In this document: one piece after another, positions 52,569 to 64,000 of the stretch
Numbering within the stretch: the first letter of the stretch is position 1
Layout: every line of letters starts with the position of its first letter
Assembly: GCF_021130785.1 (NCBI RefSeq)
Contig: NW_025778850.1
Coordinates: 1 to 64,000 of the forward strand
Reading direction: 5' to 3'
From: Homalodisca vitripennis
Lineage: Eukaryota > Arthropoda > Insecta > Hemiptera > Cicadellidae
DNA: 64,000 bases
Notes under the pieces: generated by a model
Database searches by the model: none
The model's input: only the letters and a program-made list of their open reading frames with translations
What the model was told of the DNA's origin: nothing
Translations under genes and position numbers: made by a program

Positions 52569-52939
52569 TCAATATTCATTTCCAACCGTTGCCAATAACA
52601 TTACATAAAGTACATGTAACCCTGAGGCTGAATTAGCTTACATTCATCAGTATATTACTGTGTTTTTACATCAGCTCGTTAAAATTCAGAAGCATTTTCT
52701 TGGCAGCCTGTAACAAAATTATAATTGTTCTAATGAAATCGTTGTGTTTTGAAAATACAACAACAAAATATGACAGCCAGGTTGATAAATTATTGTTGTC
52801 ACGTAGGAGACTCTAAGTGTCTCACGTGAAATTTACAATTATATACTTAAGAGCAATTATATACTTAAAACAATTCTAGGCTTTTGTCAATCATTTAAGC
52901 TGTACACTTAAATATCATGAATACAATTTATACCCATGC
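52569..52939. other. Right flank, nothing recognised
   Basis: AT-rich noncoding. Confidence 0.4.
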
Positions 52940-53335
52940 ACGTGGTTATATTTAAAGCACATAGAATGTTATTTCAAATAAAACAAATTAGTGATGCAGG
53001 TTAACTTATATAATATCATAAATGTTACAAGTAGGCTACCTGATGCATTTTGGGTTTTTTACTATAACTAGTAAATAATAGTAAAAAAGATTCCTAATTT
53101 TACAACTTCCTGCAATATAATATTGTCTAAGACTGCTATATCGAAACTAAACATAAACTTGTTACTATTTTAAATAGTATAAATGGTTTTTTCCAACCAG
53201 AACATATTTTATTTTAAACAGCCCTCTAACGGCCTTGGGGAAGTCTCCTGTTGGGCAAATGAGGTATTAATTACTTTGTTTGTTGTAACCAAACTTCTTG
53301 TAAAAGCAAGTCACTCAGAAAATAATTGTATGCTG
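52940..53335 (+). repeat. Dispersed repeat, copy A
   Basis: Similar in order to 62240-62600: TGATGCAGGTTAACTTATAT early, then TTTACAACTTCC/TTTACAAATTC, then GGCCTTGGGGAA, CAAATGAGGT and TAATTACTTTGTTTGTTGTA and AACTTCTTGTAAAAG. A short open frame (53183-53386) crosses it but shows no protein family. Confidence 0.6.
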
Positions 53336-53343
53336 CTTTTAAA

Positions 53344-53347
<4 letters not shown>

Positions 53348-53386
<39 letters not shown>
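53348..53386. repeat. (TA)n microsatellite
   Basis: About 19 TA units, flanked by AAAGTTTTA and TAAAACTTT, making a long AT palindrome. Confidence 0.9.
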
Positions 53387-53389
<3 letters not shown>

Positions 53390-56040
53390 TTTATCCTCAT
53401 AAACCTTTAAATTTATTCAGTTTCCCTTGGTACTCAAGACATTGAATATTGAGGGGGATAAAAAACATGCAACCGATACTATAACTGAAGTGGTTTGGAA
53501 TCCATGTGCGTAACACTTTCTAAACGTACGGAGGTTATACACGCTCATTTTAAGAATAATCTAGTTGATACGAGGTGTTACTAATATTAATATTAATATT
53601 AAAACAATTAACGAATTCCACTATGTTTAAAACAGGTTAATTAATTTAATAAATAAATATATTAATTGTACAGTCGTAATGACATATTTTGAAAGATGTA
53701 TGATTTATTCAATAAATTACATATTCTAATTAATCACTATCGACTTTAAAGTGTTTAGTATTGAATTTTTTAGAACAATACACTGTAAAATCTTCTATAA
53801 TAAAGACTTAGTATTTCCTTGTTACAAGGAATTCACTGGCCGTATTCTCTTGGGAAATAAGTTTTGTGCTCGTTTGACTGAAAGTTACAACCACTCAGTC
53901 GTACTCTGCTCTCTCCTTTATGTACAATAAGAACCTGGCAGTCAGCAGTATTGTCCGTTCAAGCTCTACTTTTACACAGGTAACACTGGGATATAACTTA
54001 CTTTTCACTGTTTGTATTTATTATTTGTAATGTACACATTTTAATATGTTTGTTTATAAATACGAAGTTGCATACACGATACGTTTATCGTACAGTATAC
54101 TGTTGTAAAACAAGATGTACATTGTTTTAAATTGCAATTGAAGATGAAGGCTACGTCAAGTAAAGTGCAACCTATAACTTTCTATTTTAATAACTGATAA
54201 TATGTTTTCCATTTATCATGCACTTCTGCTTAACTACCCCTTTATGCTTATGTACATCTTCAGCTATGCTTACGTAAATTTTGTTGCTGAACTCCGTGTA
54301 GACCATCCTTTACTATATATAAAGAGTCAATAACTTAACTTAAAACTTGATTGCTTACGTCCAGTATCATTTTACTAAGTTTAAATTTACTAACTTGAGC
54401 CAATACAAGATTATTAAACCATCTATAATGGGATCTACATTGCAAATGTTTAAAAATTCAAGCCAGCGTAATTTTTAAACTGCTTTTGAGGATGGATTTG
54501 CGGTATTGTACTCTTCTAATAAAGGTCTTTAATTCGATGTACTACTCGACCTATGCTCTTTTTTAAGATTTCCTTCTGACTCCTTGGAGCCCATCTCTGT
54601 CACTTGACAAAAATATTACTGTTACTTAAAAAAGTAGATTCAGTGGCGCATTAACGATGTACCGGCTTTTATTGCTTTATCTGTAATCGTTAGGGAATCC
54701 CGAGTGGGACTTATTTACATCCTTGATGGGGAAAGAAGGCAAAATCAGCTTTTTTAAAAATAATACTAAGAACAGAGTAAATTAAAATGACCATAAACAT
54801 GCATTTTTGACAGATTTCCCTCATTGTATTAACAAGGTAATCTCAACATTGGTGACAGAATAAATTAGGGCACTTTTAACAGTGCATTCCAAGTGTATAC
54901 TCTACGAAGAGGCAACCTATAATGCTTGTTTTATAGTTTACATAAATACTGAAACTTGTACGGGTTTCTCTTTGTTGATACGAGAAAAATTGAAGTTTAA
55001 AGTATAATATGTAATATTTTACAAAATCCATATACACTATTTGGTTTTCATTTGCAGCTATTCCATAAAACAGTAACTACTATGGCATGCTATAAACAGT
55101 GGGGAGAGACAGCTATGGCTTTACTTTGTTGTAAACGGTGTTGGCCAGGACGTAAGGTTATAATGGGGCTAAGGACACAGACTGAGCCTCTCAGCCCACA
55201 GTAATTGGATTGGTTCCCACAGAAGAGCTGTTAGACCACCCACGTCTCCAGTCCACGACCCCCCTTCATCCCATCTCTCACACCACATGCCAGCCTGCTT
55301 TTAAGTTTAGATGGTTACTTTACTTTTATCAGCTTATAACCATATCTTTATCGTTTTCTCACTTTAAAAAAATTACACTTTGCTCATTTACAGCAAAATG
55401 CCACACTGATCCAGATCCATTGAACTGTATACTATTATTTACTTTTTTATTATAGTATATTTTATATATTACCTTCAAAGGTTATGGTATAATTCAAATA
55501 TAAAATACATAATATTATTATTTCACAATAATATAAAGGTGTACACGGTTCTTGTGTAAATTATTTCATATTTATTGTTTGACTAAAAGAAGACACAAAA
55601 CTTTGTATAAAATGGTTACAAATATTCTATTACTGAGTAGTTCTTAGAAAATATTGGCAGTTAGAATTGAATTTAAAAAGTTAAAGCAGTCTGTATGAGG
55701 ACATAGAAGATCACCATCGGTGATTACCAAATGTTGGTGTTGAATTATCTTTATAGAAGTATTTTACTCATGTAAGGGTAAATCAGCATTTAGAATTAAA
55801 TCATCACTTTCTCCTTGTCATATGTGCTTTTGATTCAGAGACAGTTAAATAAAAACGAAGCAGCCTGTAGAAATAAAGAAGTAGATACAGTATATTTACC
55901 GTAGTCTACTTTCGAAGCAATTAAACATTTAAATACTGCTTTCAATACCATAAACAGATCTATAAAATCATATGCTAAACGTTCCTACAACCCTTTTGGA
56001 GCCATCAGGTAAACATATATCTTTGTTAAGTTTTAAAACG
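53387..56040. other. Noncoding, nothing recognised
   Basis: A GC-richer patch at 55080-55290 (GGGGAGAGACAGC, then CACGTCTCCAGTCCACGACC) has no recognisable frame. Otherwise AT-rich. Confidence 0.4.
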
Positions 56041-56049
56041 TATAGTACA

Positions 56050-56182
<133 letters not shown>

Positions 56183-56639
56183 TATCTATTATAAATTTTA
56201 AAAAATGTTTATTTGTAAAATGTTTATGTATATTATTAAAAGAGATAAAGGCACCGATGCAAGTATTCATTTTCAGTTTCAAAAAGTATCTAAATATAAG
56301 AAAATAATATTATTGGAATTTTATTTTAATGGTTAAACCAGAAATCGTGATTTAAATCCATTCATTAAGCTGGCTCTAGTTCCTTTTTATTTCGTTTCCA
56401 TATACTGGCCGTTCAAACTTAAACAAAACCATAACTCAGTTATATATGAACCTACGGAAAAAACATAGTGTCTTCGAATGTTTAAAACTTTTCACAAATA
56501 TGTTCATATTATCAATTCTTTTGTACCTCGAATTGATTCTGGAAATTTATTACATGGAAATCTCATATGATTGTTAATCACACGAACTGATGATGGTAAC
56601 AATAAAGAAACAAGTTGAAATATTTTGTAAATATTGATA
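56183..56639. other. Noncoding, nothing recognised
   Basis: AT-rich, no feature. Confidence 0.4.
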
Positions 56640-57420
56640 AACGAACATTCACAATTCTCTAATAATTTTGTTTTTATACACGAGGCCTTTCAGTATCAAA
56701 GATGCCATCGTCAGGTGTGAAATAAAAATTTGAATAATATAAATATTTAACATTTCAAATTAATTATCAGCTGAGTAAAGATCAATACAAGATTAGTTTA
56801 ATTTAAAGTAAAATAAAATAAATATTAATATATATATGTATAAAAAAAAGTTTGGGTCAAAATGAATTTTGTTATATTTTAAAGAAAGGGTGAATTTTGA
56901 ATCGGTCCAAAATCATTGTTCAATATTTTATTTTTATGTTTTGTTATGTATATGTTTTATAAGCGTCAAGTTCTTCTCACTTATGACTTGTTTAAATAAT
57001 GTGAAACTTTTAAAAGTGTGATTTGTTTCTAATAGCCGATTTTTGAATTTGACAGTAATTATAATATCTTTCGTGTTCTTTAAATCTATATTTAATGTTT
57101 CGTTTTGTCTGGCCAATGTAAATCTTATCACAGTCTTCACAGTTAATTTTGTAAATTACACTTTTATTTTCATTTAAAATTTTATCTTTTGGATTTCCAA
57201 TTAGATTTTTTATCTTATTTGATGTGTGATCTTATTTATGTTATCTTATTTATGTTCATGTCAACATTTTTTCTGAATACTCGTATAATTTCTGTATAAA
57301 ATGTGTCATGGATTAGCAATTTCTTTATTTTCCTTGTTTACTTTTTAAAGTTGTTCTTGATGTTTTCCAACATTTTCCTACTGGTCCACTGTTTTTTAGG
57401 CAATTCCAAGATATGAGCTG
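56640..57420 (-). mobile_element. Penelope-like element fragment with GIY-YIG domain
   Basis: The minus strand encodes VIYKINCEDCDKIYIGQTKR and then RFKEHERYY (about 57040-57165). This is the GIY-YIG endonuclease of Penelope-like elements, with the typical C-x2-C before the YIG core. Upstream pieces (SNKIKNLIGNPKDKI) match the RT-endonuclease linker. Downstream, CACCTGACGATGGCATCTTT with GGCCTCGTGTATAA (56670-56722, minus strand) is the usual 3' signature. The RT domain is missing and stops are frequent, so it is a 5'-truncated dead copy. Confidence 0.75.
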
Positions 57421-59640
57421 TTTAAAATGTACCTAGTTATAAAGTAAATAACGACATGATGCAAGTCCTTCTAAAAACATAATTGCACAATCTTAAAAAA
57501 TAAAAAAATATTTAGTGTATATTCGATGAAAATTATAGCTAATCAGTTAAACAATAAAAAGTAATCACATATCCAAGTTATTCACATCATTGTCAGTCGC
57601 ACATCACATTGAGTGCTACAAGTGGTTATGTGGACGTATAACCTGTTATCCGACTCAATATTCATAAGGTATTTGAAGTCCTTTCAACCTCTCAACCACC
57701 TTACCCCAGACTGGTATTAGCATTTTGCTTACAACAGGCTTTGATAGGAAACTGTCTACTTGTTCAATCTTATAAAATTGTTACTGACACAACACAAGAT
57801 GTCAGAAACATGGCCAACTCCTTACTTAATTTTACTCCAGACTGTTATTAGCATTTCGATTCATTTAGCGTTTATAGTTTGTTAACACGTTCTAACATAG
57901 GATACGTTTTTATAATTACGCTACTTTTTTCGCGCTTACTCATAATTTTGAAATATATTTATATTATCACAATGTGATATGACTTACAGTCAAAAGTAAA
58001 CTTTTAGCATTCTTTCCAAAGTTAATTTAGGTCTTTACAGGTATATCTTAAATTTGTAATCCCCTAAACACTAGTAGCCTGCACAATAATTTGTCCGTTA
58101 AAATCGAATTTATAACATTTTCGTGCCAATGTTCAAATTATATGAATTTTCTGCTAACTAAAATTGAATTAATTTTATGAATTTACGGTAATTTTGCAAG
58201 TGATTTGCATAAATTTTGACATTTATAGCTCGTTCGGCCATTTTCAACAGTTTTGTAAGGTACAAATTTAGAAAAGGCGTTCTTAACTTTTTTAATTTTT
58301 ACAAAATAGTTTTTAAATATTAACACAATATTACCTTTATAATAGTGTTTAAGTAGTGTTTAAATTTAAGATAAGTTGGAAAAATTAATATAAACACTTT
58401 AATTCTAAATTATTTATTAAATTTAGAATTAGTTTATGCGTCAATTCATAGTTTCTAAGACGTAATTCATTGCGTAAATGTAATTAATTAATCCGAATAT
58501 TATAATCATTCAAGTGTCGGGAAGCGTGCTGACGCGTTTTTCATCAATTTGTATGTAATTGGCCCTTTTCTGTCATTCACATTTAAATAACAAAGCTGAT
58601 AATATTTTCAGTATGTAAACAGACAGACAGACAGAAATTTACAGAAATTAATAGTTTCCAGTGAAAAGCTTTGCTAATGCTCAGCCAATTAAAACATATA
58701 ATTCTTAATGATTAAACCACATTCAAATATATTATGTTTACATTAACACTACATAAATAGCCCCGTTAATATTTCAAAAAAAATTTCTTGCTATTGCAGT
58801 ATTGTGTATGATATACTTTTAAGTTTGTAGTAAAAACAATTTACATATATGGTTGATAAAATTGAAAGAATTATAGAAAATAATAAAATGGTTCATACAT
58901 TTTATTATTTTCTCTCTGCGTGAACTGGCAACTACAGTTTATTTATACGTAATTGTTATCGTCGTATTAATATATATTAATATATGCGTCTATGTTTGCC
59001 TCGTAAATAATATTGTCTTATGCAAAATTTCATAAATCTTCTCTTCATTAGGCAATCACCACAATTCTATAGAACAGTAATTTCCATTGCTAGATCAAGA
59101 GAAATGCAAAAATTATTGTTGTATGTTTGTAAACGTTAGATTGGGTTGTTTTGTTATGGGATGACTGTTAATTACGATTATATATTCGCGAATACACTGA
59201 AAATATACGTCTTAATAGAAATATAATCATATCTAACGAACATACTGATCACAGTAATTGGATCTCAATTTATAAGTTAAGTAATACAAAATAAATACTA
59301 TGGTATGAGATGTTAAAAGTAAAATGTTTACTTACTAAAAATAATTTATTTTGAAATTATATGTAAACAATGTTTCGATGAAAGCATACAAAATAATAAA
59401 GATTTATGTAGTAACCCTTTGAACAACTTTCCGATTGAAAATAATTATACGTTATATCTTATGATTGTTTAGATAGCGTAATCGTGTATGTTTTGTGACT
59501 TTTCTAATTATATTTAAAGTGTTTTTGATCAATTATCAATAAGAAGACTTTGCAATAATTAATTGTTATTATTTCAATAATTAAACGTGAACGTGTAGGT
59601 TTCATGATAAACCTAATCAGATTTATATTTAAAAAAATAA
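57421..59640. other. Noncoding, nothing recognised
   Basis: A (CAGA)n-like run lies at 58620-58635. No gene. Confidence 0.4.
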
Positions 59641-59644
59641 TATT

Positions 59645-59800
59645 TGTTTAACGGAATATCGGAGTATGATCGAATCACATGATTTACTGATACCCGCGGC
59701 GATAAGAGTGATTGACAGTTGAAGAATGCTGGCAGTTGCTGACAGGATGCTGAAATGGCAAGTATTTCCATTCAAGAGCTCTTAAGCATGCATCATTTGT
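59645..59800 (+). repeat. Direct repeat, copy A
   Basis: About 150 bp similar to 60535-60690: ATCGGAGTATGATCGAA, GATTTACTGATACC, GATTGACAGTTG, CAGTTGCTGACAGGATGCTG, and AAGAGCTCTTAAGCATG. Confidence 0.8.
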
Positions 59801-60534
59801 CAATAACCGCTTAAGCTGAGAATGCCATGTCTTACATTTTGTGTAAAGAACTCTCCCATATTTTATTTCTATCTAGAAACCTTAAATTACTCTTATAGGG
59901 ACACTCTTGCCTTGTCCATAAAACTTGTATACGGAAATGAGGCCATGAGAGCCTTCAACAATGCATAGTAAAAAACATTTCCAGAAACTTAAAACTGTCC
60001 CAATCCCGTCTTAACAACTATACTTGGTGTTAAACAGAAGATGGATTTTTTTGATTGCCAAAATTTAACTTTTGATCATTTAACTAGAAATGAGAATTAC
60101 CTAGTCACTTCATCTTCATATGTGTTCTCTAAAGCCCTAAATACCTATATTACTCAGTAGTTTTTTTCATATAGTAAAACACCTCTAGCTATCATAAATC
60201 TACCACTTGACGTTTTTGAATATTTTGTAACAAAGTATATTCCGAATAAAAAGATTTATGATTAGCTGAGTATTTTAACAATAAATGTTTATGGTTTATC
60301 CTATTGTACATTGTAGAAAAATGTATCTAAATTTTGAAATATATGATTTTTAATACAGTAAGGTTATTTAAATTGTAAAATAACCAATTAGTACGTAAAT
60401 TATTTAGTTACATAAACTTAGTAAGCTTTTGACGTGTGCACTGATAATGATTACATGCGTTTTATTGCGTTGCATAATGATTACAGTTGATTCTCTCTTT
60501 TCCCTTATCTATTGTGTATAATTTTTGAACTGAA
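59801..60534. other. Noncoding, nothing recognised
   Basis: AT-rich, no feature. Confidence 0.4.
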
Positions 60535-60690
60535 TAAAAGTGTATCGGAGTTTGATGGAACCACATTATTTACTGATACCTACGTCGATAAGATTGATTG
60601 ACAGTTGTACAATAATCGCAGTTGCTGACAGGATGCTGAAGTGACAAGTCTTTCCACTTAAGAGCTCTTATGCATGTGTCATTTGTATTT
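60535..60690 (+). repeat. Direct repeat, copy B
   Basis: About 150 bp similar to 59645-59800: ATCGGAGTTTGATGGAA, TATTTACTGATACC, GATTGACAGTTG, CAGTTGCTGACAGGATGCTG, AAGAGCTCTTATGCATG. Spacing from copy A is about 890 bp. Confidence 0.8.
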
Positions 60691-62239
60691 TTTTTCTTTT
60701 TACATCGATGAATCATAGATAAATTAATTAGGATCTTAATATAATTAAAACGTGTATCTAGATAAATGTAATTTTCTTATAAATATTATCCGTTGAAAAT
60801 TAAGAGTAATATACGTACCTAATAATAATTGGTTTAGAAATGTGGAAGACATTGCACAAATATTTATAGATTTTCATGGAACGGAGGTCGAGTAGTTAAT
60901 GGTATTATTGCCTTTATCTGAGTGTACGCATTAAATCACTTTATTTACAGGACGATATAGGTTGTGATAGACATGATAATCATTTCACTTATTATAGATT
61001 TTAAATGTTATTAATATTTACATTAAAACGGTACTTTTTTAGTGATCTGTAAATTTAACAAGTGCATATTTTAGTTTATAAGCTCCCAAGACTGAACTAA
61101 TAGAAAAGGTTTATTATTTATGTGCGTTTCATATAATTATTGTTTTATTTAAGTTTTAAAAGTGCATTAGAAGTTAATAAATTCGCAAGGCTGAACTATA
61201 TTTCAAAGATTAACTGTTATGGTTATTTGAGTTGTGTATTGTGTGCGGTAAGTAACTTGAAGGTTAAGTAAAAAAAGGGCTTCACATCACAAATACCTTT
61301 TAGTATTCAGTCACAATTATGTCTTAATCAGGAGTTCATCATCAAAGGAGTCGGAAAATATCGTAAATCATTTCTGTAAACAGAGTTTTTTTTTTACTCG
61401 ATACGTGTTCTTGACAAAATACAACTTTATAATTGGTATTTTCCAAACAGAGTTGACACAAGCTATTTATGGCCTCAAGGTGCAAGTTAAAACATGTCAC
61501 CAGTAATTTTTAGCCTATACCGGATTACGTCATGTTCCTGTAAGTGCTTACACATTGGAATATTTAATCGCTATCTCAAAATATTTTTAATCATACACTT
61601 TAGAATTTTAGTCTACGTAATAGGCAATATTTCGTGACTTTATTTTGTTTCTTTGATGACTCGAGATATTGCAGATAAGATGAGACAGGAGCAATACTCG
61701 ATCCCATTATAACAAAATATGATAAACTTAATTATTGGTAATTATTCATAGAATTTAGAACATCATAAATAATAATCATAGTGTGGTGGTTTTTTAAATA
61801 AGGTATGATAACTTGCTGTAGGCTTTCAAAATATAATCCCTTTTTCTTAGTTCCTCATTTCCAATGCAAAAGAAAATTGGTGGTGGTCAGGACGGAAACC
61901 ACTAATCCTACATGAGAAATCATTCTGATTACACTCTCTGATATGGATGCTGTTTTAAGTTAAATTTACAAAAGTGACACTGGATTCTCATGTAGACGAA
62001 AAGGAAGGTACAAGTAGAACAGTAATGATATATTTCCATAGTGCAGTAATTTTACTATGCGTATTTACCTTGAATCTAAGTTGTAGTGTCATAGCCCCAT
62101 AAACACTTTCAACTCTTCTGAGCATGTTGATTCTGGGGCATTGTCACTTATATGAGCCTACTACTTAAATTTAAAAAATTCTATTTATGTAAATGCACGT
62201 ATTTATATTTATCAGATATACGGGTACCTAAAATAAAAT
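60691..62239. other. Noncoding, nothing recognised
   Basis: AT-rich, no gene. Confidence 0.4.
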
Positions 62240-62600
62240 TGGTTATTTTGATAATGATGTAGGTTAATTTATGTACCATAAATTATACAAGTACTATCCG
62301 ATCCATTGTGTACTTCCGTATTAATTAAATTTTTTAAAATAAAAATTACTTAAACTATTAAAAGCAGAGTAAAAACTATTTATAATTTTACAAATTCTTA
62401 CTAGATTATATTACATAGTACTGCAATACTGGAACTAACCTACTAAGAGTAGCATTTTTATAAGTGTAAATGATTATTCCAATAAGGAAAGACTTATTTC
62501 AAGCATACCTCTGGCGGGCCTTGGGGAACTGTACTGTTCAACAAATGAGGTTTTAATTACTTTGTTTGTTGTAAGCAAACTTCTTGTAAAAGTACCTCCG
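62240..62600 (+). repeat. Dispersed repeat, copy B
   Basis: Homologue of 52940-53335, same orientation, more diverged at its start. Family not recognised. Confidence 0.6.
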
Positions 62601-62927
62601 AATATTAATCTAGCCCGCTTTTAATGTTACAAAATTATCATCTCGAATGATTTAATAATGAATACAGATGCGTTTCCATCATTTTTACTTGAATTTAACA
62701 ATGAAATATAAGTATAAAAAGAAAAAAGAAAGTAAGAAACACTTATTTCTTGATGCGAAATTATGAACATATAGTCCTTTCTTAAATTTAACCTATTAAA
62801 AAAATTAATCGTAATGATGCAAATTAAGGCTTATTAACTAAAAATTACACTAACGGTATTCCATTCACTCTTCCCATTCACATGGTCACAATTCAAAGAC
62901 TAGCCCCGCCACGATCATGAGGTCCAA

Positions 62928-62931
<4 letters not shown>

Positions 62932-62973
<42 letters not shown>

Positions 62974-63045
62974 TAATATTTATATATACATATTAATATT
63001 TATATATACATATTAATATTTATATATACATATTAAACATATTGC
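62932..63045. repeat. (TA)n tract followed by a 20-bp tandem repeat
   Basis: TA repeat at 62932-62967, then about four copies of CATATTAATATTTATATATA. Confidence 0.9.
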
Positions 63046-63693
63046 TATATAAGCATTACTTAAGGGAACTTGAGAGAATATGCCATATGTATCTATCCGT
63101 TTAGATATTAAACTTGTTCTGATACACCTGAAGCAAATAAAAATTAAGAAGATCATAAAATTTACATTCTACTCATTAGTTATTGTACGTAATATACCTG
63201 ACATGAAGCACTAGCAGTTATATTACTGTTAAGGGGACATTCACGAAAATTTTCTACAATAAAGAAGAAATAATTTTGACTACCAAAAGTGATTAAAAAT
63301 AAAGTATGTAACAGCATGATGTCTGCCTTAAAATGTATCCTAGCTTAAGCCTTGCATTTATTCTTTTTTTGTACTCTAATATGTGTACGGCTTTTCTCTT
63401 GAGGGTTTTCTTAGTTTTTAATTAAAACATGAAAGCTTGAACGTTTACACCAATTATTCTAACCCAAAATATTCATCTTTATTTTAATTAAAGATTTATC
63501 TACGAATAACTGGGACTAAAAATCATTTAGCAATGTTCACATCAGACCTGAGTAACAGTAAGTGATGTAACTGCAGATGGGTTTTTTTTATGATCGTGTG
63601 TTTCCAATTCTACTTTTTAAACGTGTCGTACGTCAAACTTACTATTTCTAGACAAACATATTGAAATATTTACATTAGAAATGGTAAATATAA
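63046..63693. other. Noncoding, nothing recognised
   Basis: AT-rich, no feature. Confidence 0.4.
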
Positions 63694-64000
63694 ACAGGGT
63701 GTTTGAAAAGTATGGGTACGGCTTAATATTTTAAAAACCATAAGAGATAACATCTATAAACTTTGCAGTGTCATATGGCTATGTAAACTATTTTTCCTTG
63801 CTATTACCATGACATGCCAACCATGGCGGGACGGCCCACAGAGGAAAACATGGAAATCTTAAATTGAAGCATGGGTCGAGTGATACCTCATTTGAAAGAG
63901 CTCACTTAGTAGAGTTGAATTCCGCAAACCGCATCTAAAAAGGTTTATCCAATCAGAAATGGCGGCTTGTTTTAGGTACACATTGTGAAGTACATTATGC
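63694..64000. mobile_element. Start of an unidentified transposon, cut by the window edge
   Basis: CAGGGTGTTTGAAAAGTATG begins a block of changed composition (CATGGCGGGACGGCCCAC, GGTTTATCCAATCAGAAATG). The CAGGGTGT start resembles the end of the MITE candidate at 31904. No right end is available, so this is a tentative call. Confidence 0.35.

Overview
The window is AT-rich arthropod-type (most likely insect) chromosomal DNA. It holds intron-rich host sequence with GT/AG splice sites, several eukaryotic transposon families, (TA)n microsatellites and minisatellites, and one large virus-like element. The host species cannot be named from the sequence.

Region 1 (1-34.3 kb). Four plus-strand exons of an SV2/SVOP-like major-facilitator transporter lie at 4593-4715, 13738-13979, 18274-18498 and 19602-19762. 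Their splice phases agree across all three introns. The last exon sits in a partial tandem triplication. The introns and the sequence downstream carry a deleted Ty3/gypsy-type LTR retrotransposon (6447-12159, minus strand), 3' ends of non-LTR retroelements, a foldback MITE candidate (31904-32734), minisatellites (2.7, 15.2, 21.9-22.9, 23.9-25.3, 25.9-27.0 and 33.7-34.1 kb) and a decayed fibre-like gene relic (30.3-30.7 kb).

Region 2 (34369-52562). A full-length 18.2-kb Polinton/Maverick (adintovirus-like) element has 1103-bp terminal inverted repeats starting AG and ending CT, and a perfect 6-bp target duplication ATGATT. It encodes a protein-primed family B DNA polymerase, a retroviral-type integrase with an N-terminal zinc ribbon, an FtsK/HerA-type packaging ATPase, an adenain-like cysteine protease, a major capsid protein, a candidate minor capsid protein, a phospholipase A2-like virion protein, a pX-like basic protein, a fibre-like protein, two paralogous zinc-finger proteins, a decaying BRO-N gene array and several small proteins, two of them inside the inverted repeats. 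Nearly every gene starts at a T-rich block ending in TAAATGG, in which the ATG is part of the motif. This looks like the late promoters of poxviruses and related large DNA viruses.

Almost all reading-frame breaks in the element fit single-base insertions, mostly in short homopolymers, and substitutions are rare. Either the insertion is very recent, or the sequence has uncorrected insertion errors. About 1.1 kb (49.4-50.5 kb) between the capsid gene and the right-end genes differs in composition and carries a tRNA-like Pol III module, so it may be a nested insertion.

Region 3 (52.6-64 kb). No host gene was recognised. It holds a Penelope-like element fragment with a GIY-YIG domain (56.6-57.4 kb, minus strand), two pairs of direct dispersed repeats, (TA)n tracts and the start of another repeat at the right edge.
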